Of a stretch of 64,000 nucleotides of DNA, positions 37,353 through 47,028 are shown in pieces. Source of the stretch: Terriglobia bacterium (GTDB taxonomy: Bacteria > Acidobacteriota > Terriglobia > Bryobacterales > UBA6623); the NCBI GenBank assembly GCA_009841225.1, contig VXMF01000021.1, positions 199,806 through 263,805 of the forward strand. Reading direction: 5' to 3'. The translations under genes and the position numbers were made by a program. The notes beneath the pieces were generated by a model. It was given only the letters and a program-made list of their open reading frames with translations. It was not told where the DNA came from and made no database searches. Within the stretch, counting starts at the first letter, position 1. Each line of letters begins with the position of its first letter.

Positions 37353-38896
37353 CGGGAACCCCCGGCGGCGGTCGCAGCCAATCTTCGATTGCAAACCGCA
37401 AGAATCACCACGAGAATTCCAACTTGCAGCAGCACCGTGCCGACGCTGAACACGGCCCCCGGCCCGAACGGGCGCATCCAGCCGCCCGGATCATCCCGCC
37501 AAGCCTGATACAGCAACCAAATCGCGAGCCCGGCCGCCTCGATGGGCACCAGGACACGGATGACCACATCCCACCAGCGGCCGACGCGGATGTCGGAATG
37601 CTCGTGGTTGATCGTTTCTCTGCGAAACTTCGCCGCCCCGTAGCGACTCACGGCCAGGGCGTAGAAGAGTCCGGAGAGCATGAGCGAGACGCTCCAGACC
37701 CAATCTTGGTTGTCGAAGACGCCCATGTGCAGCGCTGAAGGCACGCCAAGCAAGAATCCCACTCCGGCTATCCACCAAATAGCCCGCTCGCGCCGGAAAC
37801 CGGCATCTTGAAAGGCCCGAGCAGCCACCTCTACCATCGAGATCAAGCTGGTGAACGCCGCCACGGCTAGGGCGGCAAAGAACAACGCCATCAGGACCTG
37901 CCCGCCGGGGATCATCCCGAACAGCTCAGGCATCCAGATGAACGTGATGCCGGTGTTCCCCTCGGCGAACACGGTTGTCTGCATCAGTTCGGCCGAAAAG
38001 GGCTCGCCTTCTCGGGCCGCCTGCTCCAGCCCCCCCAAACCGCGCAGCAAGGACGGATCCGTCGCTCCCCGCTCGAGCAGTGGCGGCACCGCCGAGAAAA
38101 CCGTGCAGAAGACCATGATCCCCGCCAGAAGAGAGATCAGATTGTTGCCGGCCGGCAGCAAGAACGCATTCAGCGCAGTGTCCTCGCGCTCGCGCTGATA
38201 GGCGGCGTAGCACAGCACCAAGCCCCAGCCTGCGCCTGTATCCCAAGCGTTCTGGGTCAAGGCTTCGATCCAGATCCTGGCATTGGTCAGTGCACCCCAG
38301 TCCACCGAAAAGAGATAGCCCATCCCTTCTGCGGCGCCCGGCAGCAAGAGGGCGCGAACCACCAAGATCGCCACCAGCACGATCAATGTGGGCATCAGGA
38401 CCTTGGCGACCCGCTCGATCGCCCCGACGCCGCGGGCCACGACGATGGCGGCCAATCCGAGCATCACTCCGTGGGTCGCCACTGGCAAAGCCGAAGAGGT
38501 AAACCCCTCCCAGAACGCTCCGGGCGCGTTTCCGAGCAGTTCGCCACCGAACGCGGCCACGGCGTAGCGGAGGGTCCAACCGGCGACCACGGAGTAGTAG
38601 CACATGATCGCGCTGGCGACGCACACAACAAACGCTCCGGACCAGGCCCAGCGTGGTCCGGCTAGCGCGACAAATGAGCGAATCGGGCCGGAGCGCGTCT
38701 TGCGGCCCAATCCGAGTTCCAACAGGATCAGGGGTACGGACCATAGGAGCAGGAAGGCAATCCAAGCGACAAGGAACTCGCCGCCTCCGTTCTTCGCCGC
38801 GATGCGGGGAAAGCGCCAGATGTTGCCAGTGCCGACGGCCATGCCTAGCATGGCGAGCATCATGGCCCATCGCGAGCCGAAGCGAGTGGTCGTCAT
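37349..38896 (-). CDS. Sodium-dependent NSS/SNF-family transporter
   Basis: A 515-residue membrane protein of the neurotransmitter:sodium symporter family. The first helix carries the sodium-site motif AVGTGNIWRFPRIAAKNGGGEF, and about 12 helices follow. Members import amino acids or related compounds with Na+. It is the first gene of an operon with the ornithine cyclodeaminase-family enzyme (4-base overlap). The start at ATG 38896 places helix 1 about 20 residues in, as usual; an open frame extends further upstream without homology. It is divergent from the PQQ dehydrogenase gene. Confidence 0.9.
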   Translation of the reverse strand: MTTTRFGSRWAMMLAMLGMAVGTGNIWRFPRIAAKNGGGEFLVAWIAFLLLWSVPLILLELGLGRKTRSGPIRSFVALAGPRWAWSGAFVVCVASAIMCYYSVVAGWTLRYAVAAFGGELLGNAPGAFWEGFTSSALPVATHGVMLGLAAIVVARGVGAIERVAKVLMPTLIVLVAILVVRALLLPGAAEGMGYLFSVDWGALTNARIWIEALTQNAWDTGAGWGLVLCYAAYQREREDTALNAFLLPAGNNLISLLAGIMVFCTVFSAVPPLLERGATDPSLLRGLGGLEQAAREGEPFSAELMQTTVFAEGNTGITFIWMPELFGMIPGGQVLMALFFAALAVAAFTSLISMVEVAARAFQDAGFRRERAIWWIAGVGFLLGVPSALHMGVFDNQDWVWSVSLMLSGLFYALAVSRYGAAKFRRETINHEHSDIRVGRWWDVVIRVLVPIEAAGLAIWLLYQAWRDDPGGWMRPFGPGAVFSVGTVLLQVGILVVILAVCNRRLAATAAGGSR

Positions 38897-39047
38897 TCGG
38901 ATGATCTGCCTTCCCTTCGCGCGTGGTAACGGATGCGCGGAAGCGGCCCGTTTGCGACTAGGCGATTGGGAAATGGAAGCTGCGACAATGAGCGTGGCCG
39001 GACTGAGCGGCCTGAAGCACGTGGCGCAGAGGTTCATCATATCTGGC

Positions 39048-40865
39048 ATGGCCGTTCGGGTCGCAGCCGCTGTTCTGGGTTGGGCCATTTGCCTGCAAGC
39101 AGTCGAGCCGACGGGAGAGCAGATCTACGCGCAAGCCTGCAGCAGTTGCCACGATGGCGGCGAGAGCCGCGCTCCGAGTTTCGACGTGCTACGCCAGCTC
39201 TCGTCCGACGCGATCCTCGAATCGCTGCGCGATGGCGTCATGGCGTACGTGGGTGAGACGCTTGGGGATGGCCAGGTCGAAACGGTCGCCCTGTACTTGG
39301 GCCAAGGCACGGCGGAGCTGCCAATCTTGACGCGGCGAAGCTGCCCGGATGCTGAATGGAGCAACCCGTTGCGCGGCCCGCGCTGGATCGGCTGGGGCGC
39401 AGATTTGAGCAATTCGCGCTATCAGCCGTCAGACCTGGCTGGTCTGACCGCTGCGGACGTGCCGCGGCTGGAGCTCCGGTGGGCTTTCGGCCTGCCCGAC
39501 GCCACCCGCGCCCGCGGCCACCCGACAGTCGCCGGCGGAAGGGTGTTCGTGGGTTCTCGCAGCGGTCACCTCTATGCGTTGGATGCCAAGTCCGGCTGCA
39601 CGGTGTGGGAGTTCGCAGCGCGATCCGAGATCCGAACGGCCATCCTCGTCTCCCCTCCCGACGATGCAGGCCGCACCCTGCTCTTCTTCGGCGACACCAA
39701 AGCAAACCTCTACGGAATCGACGCTGCCACCGGCGCACAGATCTGGAGGACGAAGGTCGACGACCACCGATCGGCGACACTCACGGGTTCGCCCGTGCTC
39801 TTCGAGGGACGGCTGTATCTCGGCGTCAGTTCGATCGAAGAGTTCACCGGAAGGTTCGCAGAATACTCCTGCTGCAGCTTTCGCGGAAGTGTCCAAGCCG
39901 TCGACGCTTCCAACGGGGAGAGGATCTGGAAGACCCACACGATTCCGGAAGAGCCGCAACCCCGGTGGCGCAATGCCAAGGGAGTCATGCAAGTTGGCCC
40001 CGCCGGAGCGGGCATCTGGTCCGCGCCAACGATCGACGCCAAGCTGCGGCGCTTGTACGTCACCACTGGCGACAACTACTCCGATCCGCCGACAGACGAC
40101 AGCGACGCAATCATCGCCTACGACCTCGAGTCCGGCGAGCGGCTCTGGTCGCAGCAATTCACCGAGGGCGACGCCTACAACATGGCCTGCAATTCCAACG
40201 CCGACGGCGTGAACTGCCCGCAGGCTGACGGGCCCGACTTTGATTTCGGCTCTTCGGCGATCCTAGTCAAGCTGGACAATGGCAAGCGTGCTCTGGTAGC
40301 CGGCCAGAAGTCCGGCATGGTCCACGCCATCGATCCCGATCAAGACGGGGCAATCCTGTGGCAGAGTCGCGCAGGCGCGGGCGGAAAGCTGGGCGGAATC
40401 CAATACGGCTCGGCTACCGACGGCCGCAACGTGTACGTGGCCGTGTCGGATTATCGCGGGCCGCGACCTGACTCGGTGGGCGGGCTGGTCGCGTACCGGC
40501 TTGCCGACGGGCAGGAGCTCTGGAATGTGCCCAGCGCACCCTGCCCTCGCGACCGTCCCCAATGCTCGCCGGCCCACTCGGCGGCGGTCACGGCGATCGA
40601 TGGCGTTGTGTTCTCAGGCTCGCTCGATGGCCATCTGCGCGCCTATGCGGCCGGGGACGGCTCCATCCTGTGGGACTTCGACACCGTCCGCGATTATGAC
40701 GACACGGTCAACGGCGTCGCCGCAAGAGGGGGCTCGCTGAACGGACCCGGCGCGGTTGTCGTTGACGGCATGCTGTATGTGAACTCCGGGTACGGCGCGT
40801 TCGGATCGATGCCGGGAAACGTGTTTCTGGCGTTCGGCGTGGCTGAGGGGCCGCCGCCCAAGTAG
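39048..40865 (+). CDS. PQQ-dependent dehydrogenase-like propeller with N-terminal cytochrome c
   Basis: A 605-residue periplasmic protein. Residues 1-19 are a signal peptide. A cytochrome c domain has C31-S-S-C34-H35. From about residue 105 an eight-bladed PQQ-type propeller follows, with repeated G-x-LYALDAxSG-type blades (SGHLYALDAKSG, KANLYGIDAATGAQIW, SVQAVDASNGERIW). The order cytochrome-propeller resembles polyvinyl-alcohol or quinohaemoprotein alcohol dehydrogenases. It should oxidise an alcohol and pass electrons to the haem. ATG 39048 is chosen for the signal peptide; the open frame extends upstream across the divergent gene. Confidence 0.83.
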   Translation: MAVRVAAAVLGWAICLQAVEPTGEQIYAQACSSCHDGGESRAPSFDVLRQLSSDAILESLRDGVMAYVGETLGDGQVETVALYLGQGTAELPILTRRSCPDAEWSNPLRGPRWIGWGADLSNSRYQPSDLAGLTAADVPRLELRWAFGLPDATRARGHPTVAGGRVFVGSRSGHLYALDAKSGCTVWEFAARSEIRTAILVSPPDDAGRTLLFFGDTKANLYGIDAATGAQIWRTKVDDHRSATLTGSPVLFEGRLYLGVSSIEEFTGRFAEYSCCSFRGSVQAVDASNGERIWKTHTIPEEPQPRWRNAKGVMQVGPAGAGIWSAPTIDAKLRRLYVTTGDNYSDPPTDDSDAIIAYDLESGERLWSQQFTEGDAYNMACNSNADGVNCPQADGPDFDFGSSAILVKLDNGKRALVAGQKSGMVHAIDPDQDGAILWQSRAGAGGKLGGIQYGSATDGRNVYVAVSDYRGPRPDSVGGLVAYRLADGQELWNVPSAPCPRDRPQCSPAHSAAVTAIDGVVFSGSLDGHLRAYAAGDGSILWDFDTVRDYDDTVNGVAARGGSLNGPGAVVVDGMLYVNSGYGAFGSMPGNVFLAFGVAEGPPPK

Positions 40866-40953
40866 ATACTGCTCGGGACCGCCGCCGTTGTCCACTAAGG
40901 CGCCGCAGACGGCGCATTCGCGCTACTGTAGACAGAGGGAGACAGATGCAGCC

Positions 40954-41388
40954 ATGCCCTATCCAGAACTCATGATCCATCCGATGCGTGAGGAACTCAC
41001 GCGCCACGGTGTCGAAGAGGCACGGACTCCGGAAGACGTGGACCGCATCCTCGCACCCGGCAGCGGAGACGTCCTGATGGTCGTCAATTCGGTCTGCGGC
41101 TGCGCCGCCGGCTGCGCGCGGCCGGGATTGGTGCTCTCCTTGCAGGGAGAGGTCCGTCCGAGCAAGGTCGCCACGGTGTTTGCCGGCGCAGACATCGCAG
41201 CTACCGCCCATCTTCGCGAGAGACTGTCCATGTACCCGCCATCCTCGCCGTCATTTGCGCTCTTCCGCGATGGCGAGCCGGTGTACATGATGCACCGGCA
41301 CGAAATCGAGGGCCGCGAGGCCGCTGCGATCTCGCGCTCGCTCCAAGAGGCCTACCAAGCCCATTGCGCGAAGGCCGAGGTGGGCTAG
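40954..41388 (+). CDS. BrxA/BrxB-family bacilliredoxin-like protein
   Basis: A 144-residue protein with the thioredoxin-like UPF0403 fold. The active site is CGC in VVNSVCGCAAGCARPG, with the second half containing PPSSPSFALF and MHRHEIEG. Family knowledge: bacilliredoxins remove bacillithiol from proteins in Firmicutes, and homologues exist in Acidobacteria and Bacteroidetes. ATG 40954 gives the canonical MPYPELMIHPMREEL start. Single gene between the dehydrogenase and the convergent indolepyruvate oxidoreductase. Confidence 0.9.
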   Translation: MPYPELMIHPMREELTRHGVEEARTPEDVDRILAPGSGDVLMVVNSVCGCAAGCARPGLVLSLQGEVRPSKVATVFAGADIAATAHLRERLSMYPPSSPSFALFRDGEPVYMMHRHEIEGREAAAISRSLQEAYQAHCAKAEVG

Positions 41389-41393
41389 GGGGA

Positions 41394-44300
41394 TCAGGCG
41401 GCTTCCCGCACCGGCACCGAGGCCATGCGCTCGGCGACCCATGCCTTGGCGCGTTCAACCGAGGCCGCCTTCACGCCTTCGTAGCCGCGAATCTCGCGCG
41501 GGACTTGGGCCAGCTCGGTCGCTGCAGCGAGCGATTGCGCGTCCAGACCCTCCAGCTGGCCGTCGACGAGCTCGCGGTACCACGAAACCAGCTCGCGCTC
41601 CTGGCGTCGGCTGGCCAGCCAGCCGAACGGATCCAGCGGCGTGCCGCGCAGGACCTTTCCGCGAGCCAGGACGAGCAACAGCGGCCGCAACCACGGCCCG
41701 AAGGCCAGCTTCCGCTGGACGCCGAGGCGGCGCAGCAGCGGCGGATGCAAGTGGTAGACCAAGCGGCGCGGCTTCTCGAACGTCTCGGCAACTTCAGCAT
41801 CGAAGGCCGGGTCGGTCAGAAGGCGCGCTACCTCGTACTCGTCCTTGTAGGCCATGAGCTTGTGCAGGTTCCACGCCACGGCTCGGGTCAAGCTCTCGCT
41901 GCCGGGACGCACGCGAGCCTCGACTCGCCGCACCTTCTCCACATAGGCGCGGTAGCCGCTGGCGTAAGAGGCGCTCTGATAGGCGGTCAGCTCGCTCTCG
42001 CGACTCTCGATCAGGGCGTCCAGTGACTGCGGCACCGAAGCTGCGGACGAGGCGGGCAGGTACGGTCGCAGCGTCGCCGGATCGCAGACATACTGGCGAC
42101 CCCACGCGAACACCTCCAGGTTGCGCTCGACCGCAACGCCGTTGAGACGTATCGCGCTCTCGATCGCCTCGGCCGACAGCGGCAGCAAGCCTTTCTGGTA
42201 GGCCGCGCCCAACAGCATCATGTTGCTAAAAATGTGCCCGCCGAAGAGCGTCTCGGCCAAGGTGGAAGCGTCGACGAACTCACTGTCGGCGCGTCGGGTC
42301 GCGTTGCGGATCGCCTCGATGTAACCCCCGTCCGGAGACAGCACCGTGAGGCCCTTGCGGATCGCCTCGCCGGTCAGGATCTCTTTCGAGTTCACCAAAG
42401 CGACAGTCCGCTCGGAATCGCAGCACTGCAAGTTCTTCGGGTACGCGGCACCGACCAGGTCGAAGCCGAGCAACAGGTCAGCACTGCCGGCGGGAATTCG
42501 CTGCGAGGCCTCCATGGGAGACTCGCTGATCGTGATATGTGCAACCACCGCGCCTCCCTTCTGGGCGACGCCAGTCTGATCCAGCGTGATCGCCTGCAAG
42601 CCGTCGATGTGGGCTGCGGTGGCAAGCAGGGCATTGATCGTCACCACGCCCGTGCCGCCCACGCCGGGCATCAGAATGTGAAAGCCATCGCCGGCGGCAA
42701 CCTTGCGGGCAGGCTCGGGCAAGGCCAGGGAGGGCAGCGCTGGCAGCGGTTTGCGGCGCAGGCCGCTGCCAGCCTCGATCTCGACCGAGACGAACGACGG
42801 ACAATCGCCCCACGTGCACGTGTAGTCGGCGTTGCACGACGACTGGTGAACGCGAGTCTTGGCACCGAACTCGGTGTCCACCGGGAGCAGCGAGACGCAA
42901 TTCGCCTGCTGCACGCAATCGCCGCAGCCCTCGCAGACGCGCTCGTTGATCATGATGCGGCGCGTGGGCTGCGCTAAGATTCCGCGATTGCGCCGCCGCC
43001 GCTTCTCGGCCGCGCAGAGCTGATCGTAGATCATGACCGACACGCCCTTGGTGGCGGCCAGTTCGGCAAGCACCTCTTCCAAGTCCTCCCGCGGGCGGAG
43101 TTCGGCGGACTTGGCCAGACCAGCCCCTTGGCCAAGCCTGGCGGGATCCTCGCTGAGCACGACGATCTTGGCGATGCCTTGGGCCTCGAGCTCGCGCGTC
43201 AGCGCGGGCACCGGGATCGATCCGGCGGCGTGCTGGCCGCCGGTCATGGCCACAGCGTCGTTGTACAGAATCTTGAACGTAATGTTGACCCGGGCAGCGA
43301 TGGCGGCCTGTACCGCCAAGCGTCCGGAGTGAAAGTAGGTGCCGTCACCGAGATTCTGGAACAGGTGCTGAGTGCCGGTGAACGGGGACACCCCAATCCA
43401 CGACGCTCCCTCCGAGCCCATCTGGAATAGGAACTCGATGCCTCGGCCGACGTCGCGCATCAGCCCGGCCATTCCGTGGCAGCCGATCCCGCCGCCAGCG
43501 AGCTGCCCCTCTAGCAGCAATGTTGACCGATTGTGCGGACAGCCGGAACAGTAGCTCGGCGTGCGGGCGCCACGGGCCGAGCGAAAGCCTGCCGGCAGCG
43601 AGTCCTTTCGCGGCGGCCGGTCGGGCAGCACGGCCACATCCGTCAGGAACCGACTGAGGGCCAGCGCGATCATTTCCGCGTCGAGCTCCCCCGGAGCTGG
43701 CAGCAGGGTCTTGCCTTCGGCGTCCCGCTTGCCATACACGCTGGGGCTATGCCGGCTGTTGTAGAGCAGCTCCCGCAGCTGCAATTCGACGAACGAGCGC
43801 TTCTCCTCGACCACCACGATGGACTCGAGGCCACGGGAGAATTCCGCGATGATGCCGGGCTCGAGCGGAAAGGCCATCCCGAGCTTGAGGATCCGGACTC
43901 CGGCGAGCGCCAGTTCGCGCTCGCCTACGCGGAGCAACCGTAGGGCTGACATCAGATCGGCGTAGCTCTTGCCTGTCGTGACAACGCCCAGGCGGTCCGT
44001 CTCGTGCTCAACGGTGATCTTGTTGAGACTGTTGGCGCGGGCAAACACCCGCGCCGCCTCCAGGCGGTGCTCCAAGACCTCGGCCTCGAGCTGGAGGCTG
44101 TAGGGCACCACCAGCATCAGACCCATGGCCTTGCTATAGGGCTCGCCATCGATTTCCAACGCGGGAATCTCGATCGGACAGCGTTCGGGGCCGAAGCTCA
44201 CGATCCCGCCTCCGTCGCAGATGTCGGTCGACAGCTTCAGCCCAGCCCAGGAGCCGCCGAAGCGGGACAGGGCAATGCCGTACAGGCCGAAGTCGAGGAC

Positions 44301-44834
44301 TTCCTGGGTGCAGGACGGATTGAGCACCGGAACGGCGCTGTTGTACAGGGAGAACTCGCTCTGGTGCGGGATCGAGGAACTCTTGGAAATGTGATCGTCG
44401 CCGGCCAGGGCGACTGCCCCGCAATGCTCCCCCGTGCCCGCGAAATTGGCATGGCGCAGGGCATCGCCGCTGCGGTCCAGTCCGGGCCCCTTGCCGTACC
44501 AAATGCCGACAGCGCCATCGAAGAGCGGATCCGGAAAAGCCTGGAAGAGCTGGCTTCCCATCACCGTCGCAAGCGCGAGCTCTTCATTGACGCCGGGCAC
44601 GAAGCGGATCTCGTGCTCATCGAGGAAGCCGCTGGCTCGCTCCAGCGCCAAGTCGTAGCCGCCCAGGGGCGAGCCCTCGTAGCCCGAGATCAAGCAGCCT
44701 GTCCGCAAGCCTTGGCGGCGGTCCCGGCGCATCTGCTCGATCGGCAGGCGGACAAGCGCCTGAATGCCCGACATGTAGGCCGAGCCTGCTTCCAAGGCGT
44801 ACTTGTCGTCCAGCGAAATGGAACGAATCGGCAT
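41394..44834 (-). CDS. Fused indolepyruvate:ferredoxin oxidoreductase (IorA-IorB)
   Basis: A 1146-residue protein. The N-terminal pyrimidine-binding region contains GYEGSPLGGYDLAL. A TPP-binding domain follows (GCHGMAGLM near residue 450, then VAMTGGQHAAGS). A ferredoxin-type cluster sits near residue 632 (CEGCGDCVQQANC), with further cysteines in SSCNADYTCTWGDC. From about residue 715 the beta/gamma domain begins (GVGGTGVVTINALLA and DQTGVAQKGGAV). It oxidatively decarboxylates aryl- or branched-chain 2-oxoacids to acyl-CoA, reducing ferredoxin. Fused forms of this length are common in aerobic Proteobacteria and Acidobacteria. The ATG at 44834 is 25 bases after the phosphatase stop; the two may share a transcript. 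Confidence 0.93.
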   Translation of the reverse strand: MPIRSISLDDKYALEAGSAYMSGIQALVRLPIEQMRRDRRQGLRTGCLISGYEGSPLGGYDLALERASGFLDEHEIRFVPGVNEELALATVMGSQLFQAFPDPLFDGAVGIWYGKGPGLDRSGDALRHANFAGTGEHCGAVALAGDDHISKSSSIPHQSEFSLYNSAVPVLNPSCTQEVLDFGLYGIALSRFGGSWAGLKLSTDICDGGGIVSFGPERCPIEIPALEIDGEPYSKAMGLMLVVPYSLQLEAEVLEHRLEAARVFARANSLNKITVEHETDRLGVVTTGKSYADLMSALRLLRVGERELALAGVRILKLGMAFPLEPGIIAEFSRGLESIVVVEEKRSFVELQLRELLYNSRHSPSVYGKRDAEGKTLLPAPGELDAEMIALALSRFLTDVAVLPDRPPRKDSLPAGFRSARGARTPSYCSGCPHNRSTLLLEGQLAGGGIGCHGMAGLMRDVGRGIEFLFQMGSEGASWIGVSPFTGTQHLFQNLGDGTYFHSGRLAVQAAIAARVNITFKILYNDAVAMTGGQHAAGSIPVPALTRELEAQGIAKIVVLSEDPARLGQGAGLAKSAELRPREDLEEVLAELAATKGVSVMIYDQLCAAEKRRRRNRGILAQPTRRIMINERVCEGCGDCVQQANCVSLLPVDTEFGAKTRVHQSSCNADYTCTWGDCPSFVSVEIEAGSGLRRKPLPALPSLALPEPARKVAAGDGFHILMPGVGGTGVVTINALLATAAHIDGLQAITLDQTGVAQKGGAVVAHITISESPMEASQRIPAGSADLLLGFDLVGAAYPKNLQCCDSERTVALVNSKEILTGEAIRKGLTVLSPDGGYIEAIRNATRRADSEFVDASTLAETLFGGHIFSNMMLLGAAYQKGLLPLSAEAIESAIRLNGVAVERNLEVFAWGRQYVCDPATLRPYLPASSAASVPQSLDALIESRESELTAYQSASYASGYRAYVEKVRRVEARVRPGSESLTRAVAWNLHKLMAYKDEYEVARLLTDPAFDAEVAETFEKPRRLVYHLHPPLLRRLGVQRKLAFGPWLRPLLLVLARGKVLRGTPLDPFGWLASRRQERELVSWYRELVDGQLEGLDAQSLAAATELAQVPREIRGYEGVKAASVERAKAWVAERMASVPVREAA

Positions 44835-44859
44835 GATCTCGACTTCTTTGCGGCTCCGC

Positions 44860-46383
44860 CTAGACCCGCTGCGCTCCCGGTCGGCCCGCCTCGACGGCGA
44901 ATTCGGCTAGCGTCTGGCGCGCCGCGCCGCGCACGGAAACGCGGTCGAGCACGCGGTAGCGCGCGGTCCAGAGGCCTCGGGTCACCTCGCAACTCACGTA
45001 GCCTCGCTGGGCGTTTTGCAGCTTGACGAAAGGATTATCGCGCATTACGCCCTCCGCGTACTCGGTATTCGGGCCGCCGTCGCCGCTCGAGCTGATGGAC
45101 GTGCCGACGAACTCGGTCGCCACCACGGGCGAAGCGGGATCGCCAAAGTCGACCAGCAGGTCGTTGACCCAGTTGGTGTGGATGTCGCCGGTGAGGACGA
45201 CGGGGTTCCGCACCCGGCTCTCGGCCAAGAAACCCAGCAGCCTGTCGCGAGACGCGGCGTAGCCCGGCCATTGGTCCATGCTGTAGCGCACGTCGTCTCC
45301 GGGCATCCGGTCAACCTGGGCCATCATCACCTGTTGCGGGATGACGTTCCACTCGGCCGACGATTCGCGCAGCGCATCGAACAGCCAGCGGCGCTGGCCA
45401 TCACCCAGCAGCGTCGCAGCCGGATCGGACGCTCCTTCGCAGGGGGGCTGGGTCCTGTCGCCGCACGGCTGGTCCGTGCGGTACTGCCGGGTGTCCAGCA
45501 CGGTGAACTGTGCCAAGCGCCCGTAGGACAGCTTGCGATAGAGCCTCATCGACGGCCCGCTTGGGATCTGCGATGCCCGCAGCGGCATGTGCTCGTAATA
45601 CGCCTGGTAGGCGGCGGCGCGACGCTCCAGAAACGCCTCCCGGCGGACGTCGGGCTGCTCGGATATGTCTGCGGCGTAATTGTTGTCCACCTCATGGTCG
45701 TCCCATGTGACGATCCACGGGCAGGCGGCGTGGGCGAGCTGGAGATCGGGATCGGTGCGGTACAGCGCGTAGCGGTTGCGGTAGTCTTCCAACGAAGCGA
45801 GCTCCTCGCCACGGTGCGCCCGAACGCGAGGTCTGGCGGCGCCTTCGTAGATGTAGTCGCCGAGATGGAATACCAGGTCCGGATGCTCGGCGGCCATGTG
45901 CTCGTAAGCCGTGTAGAAGCCTGTCTCGTAGTGCTGGCACGAAGCGAACGCTAGCGACAGCCGATCCGGCATGGCCTCGGGTGTCGGCATGGTGCGGGCC
46001 CGGCCCGTGGCGCTCACAGCATCCCCTGCGGAAAAGCGATACCAATACCAGCGGTCGGCCTCAAGCCCGGCGACCTCGACATGCACCGAATGCGCCAGCT
46101 CCGCAGAGGCTGTGGCCGTGCCAGACCGCACAACTTGGCGGAACGCGTCGTCGCTGGCAATCTCCCACCGCACACCAACGTCGCCATCGATCCCTCCACC
46201 ATTCAACGGATCGGGCGCAAGGCGCGTCCAGAGCACGAACCCGTCCGGGCTTGGATCGCCCGAGGCCACCCCCAGCGTGAACGGATCGGTGGTGAAGGCG
46301 GGCGCGCGGTCTTGCCGACTGCACCCCGCCGAAGCAGCCGCTATCGCGGCCAGATGGACGAATTGGCGTCTTCCAAGTGTCAT
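44860..46383 (-). CDS. phoD: PhoD-family alkaline phosphatase/phosphodiesterase
   Basis: A 507-residue Tat-exported enzyme. The twin-arginine signal (RRQFVHLAAIAAASAGC) ends in a cysteine that could be lipidated. Metal-binding motifs are FHLGDYIYEG, WDDHEVDNNY and LTGDIHTNW, as in PhoD. It hydrolyses phosphate mono- and diesters outside the cytoplasm using Ca/Fe. Length and motif order are normal. ATG at 46383; divergent from the small secreted protein gene. Confidence 0.92.
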   Translation of the reverse strand: MTLGRRQFVHLAAIAAASAGCSRQDRAPAFTTDPFTLGVASGDPSPDGFVLWTRLAPDPLNGGGIDGDVGVRWEIASDDAFRQVVRSGTATASAELAHSVHVEVAGLEADRWYWYRFSAGDAVSATGRARTMPTPEAMPDRLSLAFASCQHYETGFYTAYEHMAAEHPDLVFHLGDYIYEGAARPRVRAHRGEELASLEDYRNRYALYRTDPDLQLAHAACPWIVTWDDHEVDNNYAADISEQPDVRREAFLERRAAAYQAYYEHMPLRASQIPSGPSMRLYRKLSYGRLAQFTVLDTRQYRTDQPCGDRTQPPCEGASDPAATLLGDGQRRWLFDALRESSAEWNVIPQQVMMAQVDRMPGDDVRYSMDQWPGYAASRDRLLGFLAESRVRNPVVLTGDIHTNWVNDLLVDFGDPASPVVATEFVGTSISSSGDGGPNTEYAEGVMRDNPFVKLQNAQRGYVSCEVTRGLWTARYRVLDRVSVRGAARQTLAEFAVEAGRPGAQRV

Positions 46384-46472
46384 GCGGCTATGCTACACCG
46401 GAAGCGAAAGCGACGCACGGGTTGGTGAAAGAGGGTGCAGTTGGGTTATATTCTGTGATTGGAGGCACACGA

Positions 46473-46922
46473 ATGATTCTTCGAGCACTGGCGCTTTCTC
46501 TAGCCCTAGCCGCCGCGTTCTTGGCAGGTACCATGGTGCCCACGGCCGAGACCCAGAGCGGCCGCCACTTCCTGCGGATCGACTACATGAGGATCCCCGA
46601 TGGCCAGGCGCTGCGCTACCGCAATCTGGAGACCGAACTGTGGAAGCCGGTTCACCAACTGCGCGTAGACAAGGGCTACATCACCTCTTGGCGTCTGTAC
46701 GGCCATCACTTCCCCGGCGGCGAGTCTGACTACCAGTACGTCACAGTGACTGAGTTCCCCTCGCTGCAGGCAATGGACGAACTGCACTACCCGGAGCTGT
46801 TCCAAGAGGCCCATGGCCGTGACTACGACACCGAAATCTCGCAGCAGACTGTGGCCTCTCGGACCCTGACGCATACAGACCTGTGGGCGCTGATCGATTC
46901 GGTCTCGGCCCGTCAGCGGTGA
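46473..46922 (+). CDS. Small secreted protein, unknown
   Basis: A 149-residue protein with an N-terminal signal peptide (residues 1-27). The remainder is a compact alpha/beta domain with no motif I recognise; the pattern FLRIDYMRIPDGQALRYRNLETELWKPVH resembles ABALON/dimeric alpha-beta-barrel-like secreted proteins of Acidobacteria, but I cannot name the family. A clear GGAGG lies 7 bases before ATG 46473. Confidence 0.7.
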   Translation: MILRALALSLALAAAFLAGTMVPTAETQSGRHFLRIDYMRIPDGQALRYRNLETELWKPVHQLRVDKGYITSWRLYGHHFPGGESDYQYVTVTEFPSLQAMDELHYPELFQEAHGRDYDTEISQQTVASRTLTHTDLWALIDSVSARQR

Positions 46923-47028
46923 ACGAATGATGCCGGCTTCGCGAGTGACCGCTGCAACGGCCGCGCGTCTCGTTTCGTTCGCGTCGCCATCAGGACGTAA
47001 ACTCACCAACAAAGCAACAAGGTTCGCA

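Noticed and set aside
40890..40925. Hairpin after the PQQ dehydrogenase gene as a terminator
   Set aside because: The stem GCGCCG/CGGCGC is only 6 bp and there is no T tract.
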